Below, one piece after another: positions 35,801-47,500 of a DNA stretch of 64,000 nt; positions within the stretch are counted from its first letter, which is position 1; each line of letters starts with the position of its first letter. The notes under the pieces are model-generated. The model was not told the origin of the DNA and did no database searches. It saw only the letters and a program-made list of their open reading frames with translations. Source of the stretch: Capitulum mitella (lineage: Eukaryota > Arthropoda > Thecostraca > Pollicipedomorpha > Pollicipedidae); contig CP099840.1 in NCBI GenBank assembly GCA_030062745.1, positions 12,538,437-12,602,436 on the forward strand, read 5' to 3'. Position numbers and translations under genes: made by a program.

Positions 35801-38456
35801 TCCTTTAATGGCAACACTGTGGGGGCTCAGCGAACTTGGTTTGAGCTTGTCATGATGTGCAAAAGTCGTCCCCCCAACACCAAGAGCTCCCCTGTCGTTG
35901 TCTGACCCATCACCGTCGTACCAGCAGCAGATTGCATCTTCTGCATCCAGCACATCTATGCAGTGTTACACAACCAGGGCGCGGTTTTAGTCCTTAATCA
36001 CATGTAACGTGAGCCGAGCAGCACGAGTCGGGCTGTGCCAGGCCAGTTCACGGCATCGGTGGGAATTTCCTGGCTGTGCTGCAGACCATGTCTGGATTTA
36101 CTCCAGCTCCTTATTTGGCTTCATATATCAACACCCTTTTTGGCTTTCTTACCCGACATGATTATAAGAATGTTCGGCGTATGCTTGATTTTGCTGAACA
36201 TGGGCACCAGAGTACCGGAGGAGAGCAAAGTAAAAATGAAACAGTTTTGTTAACAGCCGTCAGTGCGGGACAGACAGCCGCGTCTTTGAATACGCACACC
36301 ACGGAATGAATGCACTACCACCTGTCCTTTCCCACATTTCTGTATCAACTCTCACAACCGAAACTAGGCTTTGGTCGTAAACACCACCGCCGCGTAGAAG
36401 GCGCCCTCGTCCTTGCACTCCGTGACACATGACAATCAGCGTCCACATCTAACACGGCACTCGTGCCATTGGTCTCCGGATCTCGCCGCCGCTCTAATCC
36501 ACAGGGTCAAACTGGCCAGCCGTGCGGAACAGCTCACTGATCACACACCTGCCGACTAACCGCCGTACCCACACCGCAGACAGGTGTCACTGCCTCCCCC
36601 CTCCCCCATCTGAGACCTGGCCGCCCCTCCCACCCGAGGCCTGCACAAACCTCCAGCGACACGGGTTATCGCGGCAGGATCGGAGGAACCGGTGTCGGCA
36701 CCGTCCAGGTGCACAGCCCCTCACACGGGACAGTCCCCCTCCCCTCCGGCCCGTCCAGGCGCACAGCCTCACACGGGACGTCCCGGGACAATCGGCCTCC
36801 CTCCGGGACGACGGCGGCCGTTCCTTGCTCTCGTTTCTGGCGATCCGCGACTCACGCCAGCTGATCAGGAGAAAAGGCGCGGCAAGTTTTATTGTTCGTG
36901 GGACGGTAAACAACCACTGAAGTGGATTAGTCGCCATTCACAAATGGAACCAGTTTGCCAAGAATCCTTGCTGCTAGACGGTTAACCGCCGACAGTGGCC
37001 CGTGTATTGTTCTGCCACTTTTGCATTCTTTTATTTACTACCGCAGTTGGCTTTCTTTGCTTGTGCGAATAAAGTTGTTTTCTTCTCAAACTCTCAGTGA
37101 AAATATCATTTCCTGACATTTAACAATCATCACTGCGCTTCGAAAAAAATGCGCAAAAAACATTGTCCCGTAATGTCCTAGCTTATGGTTGGAATGACGT
37201 CATACCAAGCACGAGGATCTAAATGAGCTAATATCTTTACAATGAGTTGAACATCCAGTGCAAAAAGTTTAGGCTAGCATTACACCATTGACTTTCATTC
37301 AAGAAATCAGCATTTCTCGAACAATATTCAAAGCGTAGGTGAACTTATTGGAAACGTTCAAATGAAGAAGCGAAGTCGTTTCTGCAACGCGTTGAAAACC
37401 CGCAAAAATTGGCATCCTGTGGGACACCGGCGGATGTAAGGAAAGGGGGCATGGGGCCATGGTCTCCCTTTGTCCAAAAAGCCGGGCTTTTTATCTCTCG
37501 CGCTTTGGAAAACATTTCTTTATGTAATTTCCAAAAACGTTGAAACAAAATGGCCGAAATCCAAAGGGAAATCAACATTGAGGGTAGGACGCGGAGTTAC
37601 CCCCTCCCTTCCAGGACATGCCCTGAATTCGCCCGTGCTGTGAAAACTGCTTGAAGAGAAAGTACCAGACTGCCGGAAAAGCAGCTGGAAATGTAGGTAT
37701 GGTACTGAAATTGTACGTGAATTCACAATGCGCACCTGACGAAAATTACAGTCAAGTGACTTGAAATGACATAGGACAAGTCATTTTTTATCGAAACGCG
37801 GAAAACCTGCATCTCCAGGAGATTTAGGTTTAACATTCGTGAGGGCGGTTTACTCGCCGTTTTTACAAACCTACAGGAGACTGGACCCGCTCCAGTGCCA
37901 GACTGTCCAGAGTCTGATTGTGAGAGGTCGTGCTTAATCGCTTCACGGTGTCAAGAGCATGCAGGACAGATCAGGCGGACCCGTCGACGGCCCGGTGCTC
38001 CGCGGCGCCGGTGGCGGCGGAAGGTCGGGACGTTCGCGGACGGGCGGTCGGGGTGGCTCAGATCTTATCTGCCTGCCCAGCTCCGACCGCCGGCGACCGT
38101 CGGACGCTGGCCGTGGAATGCGGCGCGTCCTGAGACACTCCGCGCGCTACAGTTCGGGAGAGGGCTGGAGCTGTTATCGGTCTATAGCTGGGCTCCGTCG
38201 ACGGGGAGGGGACGCCTCTTAATGACTCACTGCTCTTGATGTAGTGGCAGCGGGTGGTGTCCCACTCCGTTAAGATGCACCCATTTACCCATTTGTCAGG
38301 GTAAACAAATGAAGGCGTCTGGGTACAGTGGCCGAGAGCAGAATACAGGAAACCTCGCGCGGAGGAGCTGGCTTTCTCATGTTTGCCATTTTGCTGTCTG
38401 ACGACAGGTTTCGTCAATGCGTGTCCCGCTGTCTTTTGACCCTTTAAGACGTTCAA

Positions 38457-38526
<70 letters not shown>

Positions 38527-41500
38527 CCAGGTGGTGCAATGCCACGTTCAGCATGTCACGTTCTGTTGCAGCGTCAGCGCCTTCACGAGCACCTGTACCG
38601 GGCGGGAGGCGCCAGCAACTACTCGCTGAAGCCGTCGCCGTCCTCGCCGCTGCCGTCCTCGTCCTCTCCAGTCAATGAAGAGGAGGAAAAGCGTGACGTC
38701 AAGTACTTGTCCTCCAGGTGAGGACGAGCGACCGTTTGGCAGGGCGGCCTGGATGGTACCGGACCATGCCCTCCGGCTAGAGTCAGCTGTGTAGGCGGTA
38801 CTGGAGGGGTGACTGAGTCAGATCTGGGGTCTGGACAGTAACGGACCACGCCCTCCGGCTAGAGTCAGCTGTGTTGACGGGACTGGAGGGGTGACTGAGT
38901 CAGATCTGGGGCCTGGACAGTACCGGACGACGCCCTCCGGCTAGAGTCAGCTGTGTTGACGGAAATGGAGGGGTGACTGAGTCAGATCTGAGGCCTGGAC
39001 AGTACCGGACCACGCCCTCCAGCTGGAGTCGGCTGCGTTGGTGGCACAGCACCCTTATCCACAGATTGGGCAGATAGGAAACACTTACTGGTGATCACTT
39101 GTGTGGTGGCGGTTAACCCCACAGGTCGGTTCATTTACTTCTAGATTCTTTATTATCCACCAGCCTGGCACAAAATAGCCGTTTCGACAAACTGACGCAA
39201 AACAGACGAAAAAATGATTCGCAGTGATAATTGCAAAAACATGATAATTTGTGCTGTTGATGATAACAGTGATAAACATGACAAAGATACGTCATAATAA
39301 TAAATACGTGATTACGGAAACGATTAAGTAATCATTATTATTGTGAAGTGATCAAGTAGCGAACAAATATTGACCCATACCGCTGCATATCTGTTAACAG
39401 CGTATTCTTTCCATGATTAACGGGCTGCCGAATGTACGCATTAGCCTGCATTATGTCATTCCCGGTGGTCAATATCCTGCCGTTCCTCGTCAGCCGAGCT
39501 GGACCGCTAACCTCGGACCTCACGCCGCGCGTGTGACCTGACCCAGGCGGCCCTTTTCAGCTGCATGCTGGTGACCCACTACGCGGGAAACGTCTCATCA
39601 GGTGGTGGACGACCACTTCACCCGCGCCCTGAACGTCACCACCTCAGACAAAGGTAGGTGTAGGCTCTGCCCTCTCCAGCCCGTGTTACCGCCCTCACCA
39701 CGGCTGCCGACGCGGCGCCCAGCTGCGACCAGCAACACGTCACCATCCAGCGGCCTTTCTCTCAGAATCGGGATGGATACTGTCGTACAGAGGCACGTTG
39801 AGAGCGTTCCGCTGACATTGCAGGGTCCCATCCTGCTGCGTTTCTTCACAACGGGAATGATCCCCGACGCTTGGGGACCATTAGCCAGGCGCGCGGACCA
39901 AACGATAGCCTCCAACGGTTGTCCTGCTGACACTGGTTAGATAGGTATTCAGGGTTGTTTTACTGATGTGGTTCCCTTTCGGCATGTAATCGAAATCAAC
40001 AGTAAACGTAGGGTAATACTTACAAATCGAGTATTTCCAACAACTACCGCAAAGAAACCATCATCCCTTCAAGAAACTGACATCCTTTGTAATGACAAAA
40101 AACATTACAATATATTTTGATTCTTTCGGTGGATTAAAAAGAACAGCAAAAGGATTTTTTTCTGTACTGGAACAGCTAATTTATTCTAACATTCGTAATA
40201 TTTGTGTTCGTATAAAGTAAGGCCACTTATTTCAAAAGCCGGGCGTTAAACAACAGTTGTGAACATGGCAACCTGGTCAACCTGCTGGCTGGTGTCAACA
40301 AGTCGTTTGTTGGTTACTATGGCGGAAATAAAATAACAATGCACGGAGGATGATCACCTTTGAGTAACATTTCTCTTTGTATTTCATATCTTTTTCTATT
40401 TTTTAGTTTTTTACATAGTATTTTTTTTGGTGAAAATACCATTATTCTTTTAATGATGCCCTCTCGAAAACTCCGAATACAAATTGCCGATACCCTTCCG
40501 AATTCCTCATGCATTTGGTACTTGGCAAAATGTTACTTGTAATGCAGACCATGTGGCCATTTCTCCTTCATACCTTCATGTATCTTCATACCTTCATATT
40601 TTCATGAAAATTACATCATCCTTATGAAACACGCATTGACGAAGTCTCACACTTTACCGCTGAATACTACATCACGTGGTTTCTTGTCTGTAATATTTTT
40701 CTGACAACTGTCCTAAGGCATCTGAAATGGTACTCGCATTCCTTATGGCTCAGACGCACATGGCATCTGTAGCATCCTTCAGTTCGGGGACCGCTCTATA
40801 TCAGAGACTCCCCGTGGACGGCGGCCGCTCCCGGCGGTCCGTCCCCGGCTGTGTGGGCTGGACCGGCGGTCTGACCCCAGCTGACCGGCGGACCGGCAAT
40901 CTGTCCCCAGCTGGGCCGGCGGACTGGTCTGTCCCCAGCTGGGCCGGCGGCAGTGGCGTAGCCAAGGGAGTGGCCAAAGGGGCCATGGCTCCTCTGGAGG
41001 CCAAGCGGGGCCCGAGGCCAACGAGGCGCCCGCAGGGCGACTCGCGCTATGTCTTACACTGTCCGAAACAGACAATTAAAGCGAAATAGAAATATTTTAA
41101 GCATTAAAGAAGGCTTACGAACTTAAAGAGAACGTGCTCTGAATATACAAGAAGGCTTTGTGTGCTATGAAGAGAGGTCCGTGGCCTGAATGAGTGTTTA
41201 GGGGCCCCTGCTAGCTTGTAGGGGAGTTCACTGCTTCCCTTCCTTCCTGAGACCTGAGAAGGGACCCCTGTCAGACTTAAAAGGAGCCCTGAAGGAGCCC
41301 CGTATAAGTTTCACGGGGTCTCTGTAAGAACCTGACGGGCTCTTGATGCAGTCAGGGAGGCCTCCTGGAGGGCTAGACCTCTGAGACGCATAGAGAGCCT
41401 TTGAAGCTCCCGAAGGGCCCCTGAGAATACAACAGAGCCCCAACACGGCAGAGTGTCCCCCAGACCGCCAGATGGTTCATACGGCCCCTGAGACAGCCAA

Positions 41501-44500
41501 AATGAGGACTGAGTCCCTAAGGGGTCCCTGTGAATGAAAAGCTGAAGATTCCTGATGTAGTCAAAGGGCCTCCGGGAGGATTAATAAGACCCTGATACGG
41601 TAAAATGGACCCTAAAATGGAAAGGAGGGCCATTGAAACTCTTCAAGGGCCCTTGGGATCGCAGCGGGCCCTAACACGGTAAAGGGTCCATGAGACCGCT
41701 AAAATTGCCAGAAAGGCACCTGAGACGGAAAGAACTTAAGAGGGTGCCTGGCACGGCATAAGGAGACCCTGGCCAGCCAGAGGGGCCCCCTGAACGGGGA
41801 ATCGTCGGTGACCAACCTCGAGGGAAGCCACAAATGGACTACACTGACGTTTTTGAAACCTTGAGGGATTCTTGATGCTGTCAGGGGGCCCCGGGAAGGT
41901 CAGGTGGTTTCTGAGACGGCACGATGGGTCCGTACACCGCAGATGTTCCCTGAGACCGCCAAAAAGGTCGCAGGGCCCCTGCGAGGCAAAGACGACAAGA
42001 GGGCCTCTGAGACGGTTTTTGGGTGTTATGGGGGCGCTGGACGACCTGAAGGTCCCCACGTGTAATAAGCGGGCTCCTGGTACGGGCAAGGTCCCATTGA
42101 GACTGCCAGTGAGGTCCCTGAAGCGCCAACAAAAGTCCTTTGTTACGGCTAGAGGTGCCCTAAAAGACTGCCAGATGTAACTCATGTAACAGAGGAAGAC
42201 CCCTGATACAGCCATGGGGACCACCGGAGACGTTCAGAGGGCCTATGGCACTGCACAGGGGCCCTGAAACTGCCAAAATCTTTTGTAACTGCCAGAGGGC
42301 CCCTGAGATGGCAAAAAATGTTTTCCAGAGACGATAAGATAAGTACACATGACCATGACAAGGGGTTCACTGAGGCTGCTAAAGAGGGGCCTTTCAGACT
42401 GTTAACAAGACGTCTCTAGTAATAGAGGCCCCTGATGCGACCAGAGGGGCCCCTAAAACTGCTAGACCTTGAGATGTCCAGACTGCTCTTGAAACGGCCA
42501 AAGGACCTAGCGGATTGCCAGAGGTGCCTTTGTCACGGTAGAGAGAGACTTACAGAGGGCCTTTTTTCGTGCCTGAAGGATTCCTTAGACGGCAAAAACG
42601 TCCCAGGGACGAGAGGAGGAAAACCGAGATGGCTTAAGCGTCCCGGAAGCTGCAAGATAGGTCCCTGAGACTGTCCGAGGTGCCCCTGAAACTGCCAAAG
42701 GAGCGTCCCGTCCCGTCCCATCACGTCCCGCGGGACACGTGAAACTGTAAAAGGAACCTGAGACCACTAGGAGGCCCTGGCACAACAGACGGCCCGAGAC
42801 CACCAAAAGTGCCCCTTTAACTGCAAGAGGGAACCTAAATTAAGCTGACAAAGAAATCCCCAGAAGCTGCGGGTGGGAGGGGAGGGGGACAGACGTGCTC
42901 CTGGGCCACATACAGACACGACATATCAAATGGAGGGAAGGACGGAACCGCCTAAAATCTAGCCGTTTTGTCATATTTCGGCCACTTTGTTGAGGAACAA
43001 AACGCAGGATGTTCTCAAATAAGGTGACGCGTTTGGATTTTTCCGGTTATTTGGTATGGTCAAAAAGCAAAACTGTATCATTTTTCATATCTGAAGGGCA
43101 AAAAAATGTTCCCGCGCTGACCATTCGCCTCCCCCCCCCCGCCTTGGCGAAATCCTGGATCCGCCCTTGGCGAGGGCCCCCATTGATTACGAAAGCCCCT
43201 TTGATCTGCTTTGCTCCCCCCGGGCGGAGTCCTGGCTACGCCCCTGGCCGGCGGACTGGCGGTCTGTTCCCACCTGAGCTCGCGGACTGGTCTGTCCCCA
43301 GCTGGGCCGGCGGACCGACCGCTCCCGGCAGGGGACAGGGCCGTGTCGCCGCCGCCGCCGCCGCCGCCGCCGCTCGGTAACCGGTTTGTCTCTCTGTGTT
43401 GTCCAGTCACGGCGGGTGTTCAAAGGTCCCGACCGAGTCCGTGCCGGTCGCCGCGGCCGCGCAGTGCCAGTCTCGTGCTGTTATTCGTACCGGGAACCAT
43501 GGGCCGATGACAGACTGGGTAACGGCCGTTTCTGCGCGTGGCTCTGTCAACAGCTGCGTCACGACAACTCCTTGGTCGCGGAACCGGGGAGAACCCTCGC
43601 GTTTCTGGTGTTCGATGAGGTAGAAAATCCCGGATCGGACTGCGGGCTCGCTCGTCGGTTGAGCATGCAAGGTCGCTTGTTATGCAACACTTGCACGAAG
43701 GTTTAAGGACAGCAAGGAGTTTTATATCTTTAGCGTTTGAACGATGGCGATTTTTCGTCTGCGCAACGTGATATGTGTGCTAGGTTTCCCATATATTTGC
43801 GTCTTAGGCTCTCATTCCAAGTTTACAGCGGAATCTTTGCACTTTCGCGAACTTCTTCGAATCGCGAACTTCGCGATTCGAGCTCGCCTAGATTGTTTGA
43901 CGCAGGAGCACATGCAAGTCGGGTACGAAGCCGGGATCAATCTAGGTCATAAGCCCCCCATGGCATGTCACCAGGTCACCCCAGCCTTCGCCCCTTTGGG
44001 CGCTCATCTGGCTGCTCGACACTGCGCTGCAGATATTCGAACAAGTGATGGGCTAAATTAAATGACAATGAAATACATTACAAGCATTTAAAATCAGTCC
44101 TGGTCAGGATGTTCAATCATGAGTAACTTCAAAACAGTCTGAGGCAACAAGACAGCATATCACATGCGCACATCTCGGACTACCTCTGGTAACAGAATTC
44201 CTCTCTCTGGCCATTCTGCCTTCACCCACAGGCATACGCTTGTATAGCACTATAGATTACACGGCATCAGCCCGTCCGGTTTTGTGCCGATAGCGACTGA
44301 ATGCGCATTCGAATACCTCTTTTCTCACGGCTGATCAAGCGCTGGAAATAGCGACGGCACATATCCAGAGATGTTGGGCAAACCGATTTTTAACTCGTTT
44401 CTTTCCATATAACGCCACAGCGTTAATGTTAAATTTCGACCAGAGATGGGGCCCTATCCGCCGCCTCTGAGCATAGAGAACTTTTCCAATAATCGTCCTC

Positions 44501-47500
44501 CGTCAGCCGGCGGGTGCATGCTTCATCTGACAGAATGCGCTCAAGGCAGTCACCGGCTCCGTCCCCACCATTTTAAAACCCAGCCGGCGGTGACAGGTGG
44601 AAGGAGGTCGCTGGCAGCGCCGGACGCACCGTGCCACGCTCTGAGATACTTCACCTACTGCGCACGAGTCAGATTCGCCACGTTGCTTTCCCCCGCCTCG
44701 GATTACGCAAACGTTTCAAATCGAACGGCCGTCGGCGGATCCGAGTCGCAGTCGGGCCGAGGAATGAACTGGATGAACCGCCGGCCAGCCTTCGGCGGGC
44801 CGATTCGGACCCGGCGCCGACCACAAAAAGCGCATGCCTTCCCTTCCGTCGGCAATTACCGGCGCGCGGCGCTTTGATGTCGGCGGAAAAAGCCCCGACA
44901 CTGGTCTGCGGCCGGCCGGACTGACGGACACAGGCGTGTGCCGCCGGACCGGCCGGCCGGCACGACACAGTGGACAGACAGGGCTCCGTACCGGGACAGA
45001 CGGGGCTCTGTACCGGGACAGCGGGAGACAGGGCTTTGTACCGGGACAGACACGGCTCTGTACCGGGACAGCGGGAGACAAGGCTCTATACCGGGACAGA
45101 CAGGGCTCTGTACCGGGACAGACGGGGCTCTGTACCGGGACAGCGGGAGACAAGGCTCTGTACCGGGACAGACAGGACTCTGTACCGGGACAGACGGGAG
45201 ACACGGATGTGTACCGGGACAGACGGGAGACACGGCTCTGTACCGGGACGGCGGGAGACAGGGCTCTGTACCAGGACAGACGGAAGACAGGGCTGTGTAC
45301 CGGGACAGACGGGAAACAGAGCTTTGTACCGTGACAGACGGGAGACAGAGCTCTGTAGGCGATCACCAACAGGAGACATGGCACTGTACCGTGTCAGACA
45401 GAAGAAACAGACGTCTGCGGCAATTTGAGCCCAGAGACGGCTCGGTTCCAGTGACGGCTCAGTCCGGAGGATGGGGGCAGCTTCAGGCCGGGGGACGGGG
45501 ACGGCTCGGTCCGCGCGGACGCCGCGTGACGCGGCCGCTGACGGCCTCAGCCTCGGGCGACCGGTACCTGATCAAAACGGCCGGCGATCTCCGGCGATAG
45601 CGGCCTTCCCACGAGCCCCGACCTGCGCGCCAGCTAAACGCATACTTCCATAATTTGCCCCGGACATTAGATGGCCCCAGATAGGATCGGGCTCGGCTCA
45701 GGACAGATCTCACAGCAAACAACGCTCCGACGTAAATGTGTCATATGCCTTTGTGCTCGGAGAGATACGGAAACAGGTTTGTGCGGTGCCTCGTAAAAGA
45801 GCCCTGACGTGTTCCAGAAAGCTGGCCGCAGCGCCGGTCCTGGTCACCAGCTGCTGACGCATTGTTCGCGGCGCACATGTGCCGTGTGGGCGGCACCTCT
45901 TCCTGCACAGAGGCCTGCTCCTTCTCTCTAAACCCTGTCTGCGGCACGTGGCATCGTCCGACGTAACAATGCCTCCTCTTTCAGCGCCGCGCCCCTGTCC
46001 CAGCACGGCTTTCCAGCCTGTCGTCTGACGAAACTGCCCGGTTTCAGCGCCGGTGCCCATGTCGCAGCGCAACTTTCCGGCCTCGTTCTGGAACAGCAAC
46101 TACCACTCAAGGACGACGCTGACTTCGCACGAGCTGTACGGCGATCCATACCACGCGGCGTCGCTGGCCGGCCTCCACCAGACGCCCGACTGGTACTACC
46201 CCATCACCACGCAGGCGTACGGCCACAACTTCTCGTACGGCGCCGGCAGCTCGGCCCGCTACAACCAGTACCCCAGCCTGTTCCTGCAGGTGAGAGGCTG
46301 CTGCCGGTGCCCCAGCCATTTCCTGCAGGTGGTTCTTATAGGTCAGGGATTCCTTCCGGCTGGTCTGGGGACGATGTCAACGGGCGACGGAATTTGTAGG
46401 ATCATATTATAAAACGACGAAGTCTGGTATACGTCAGCCGTTTGTGGGGAACGCTACAACAGGGACGTAATGTGACGTTGGAAGAAAGGTAGCAAAATCC
46501 GGGACATCCGTTACAAGCACTCCAACCAGATATTTCCGTGGCTAAGCCTTGTTTTCAAGGGAAACTACTTCACCGCGACTATGCGTTGATGAGCTCCAAA
46601 CGTCGGTTTCTGCTCAGTGCATCCGTTTCCGGGTAGGGTGGTCGGTCATGTAACAATATCAGCCATAAATGATTTTCCCACGGATGTTATTTCAAGCCGA
46701 ATGAGTCAAAACTTTTTTGATACTTCGACATGGTAAAAACAATCTGACGCCACAGTCTCGTGTATATACTTAGGTTAACGTATATTAAATAGGAAAATAA
46801 GGGACTGAAGACAAATACGGTTGCAAGGTTGAATTCCAGATGCCATTCATTACTCTTAGCTCTGTGCAACATCTAGCTTTGTGTAAGCCTAGCAACTGTG
46901 AAACGCAACAAAGAAGTGCAAAACTTAAAACGCACATTACGTTTATTGCTAACTGACTGATGGACGCTGTTTTCCAGTCCACGGCAGGCCGTTTTGGAAT
47001 GCAGCAGGGACACAGTTTAGATCCCAGCAGCTACAGTTCCTACATGTACTCATCAGGTGGGTGAAGCGTAAAGTGGTCTCGGACGGTCTGGCTTTGCTAT
47101 GGATTAGAGATAACTCGTGATCCTTTTTTACCTTATTTCCCATTGTTTCCTTCTCCGTCCCATTTTCTGACACGTCTCGCCTTCTGTATGTTTATCTGTC
47201 ATTTCGGGTTTCCTTGATGCGATATTTGGTGCGTAGTTTCCATAACGTCGTGTAAGATCTCCATAACCATGTTTCCAACAAGTCGTTCAGTGGCTCTTAT
47301 TTTGACTGTTTCACGAAATACGATAGCATCCTCCGAAATGTGATCTAAAAAATGTTTGTATTGTGTTTTTATGAAGAACATCATTAGAAATAGAGCACAA
47401 TCAAAGTAAATGTCATATTTTGTTTTTTTTTCAAATATTTTACAGCATTAACTTGTGTATTTTTCTAGTCGTTATAAGTGACGACAGCCGAAAAGACGAA

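Larger units (their letters stand above)
40823..43328. repeat. 28-bp minisatellite interrupted by a transposon
   Basis: The unit CTGTCCCCAGCTGGGCCGGC plus GGACTGGT repeats at 28-bp spacing in 40823-40950 and resumes at 43247-43328. The gap is exactly the hAT-like element plus one copy of its target duplication, so the two halves were once one array. Confidence 0.85.
39654..46047 (+). other. vestigial intron 3
   Basis: A 6.4-kb intron dominated by minisatellites and a 2.3-kb hAT-like element (listed separately). 39940-40800 is AT-rich with nothing recognised. An open frame at 43386-43706 (+) is cysteine-containing but matches nothing known. 43740-44970 holds no recognised feature. Confidence 0.6.

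Noticed and set aside
41160-42840. Possible gene with overlapping frames in vg intron 3
   Set aside because: Sequence is a degenerate tandem array inside a transposable element; frames do not resemble any protein.
44716-45600. Repetitive open frames of 97 to 222 codons on both strands
   Set aside because: Direct consequence of the 22/28-bp minisatellite; repeating peptide follows the DNA unit.
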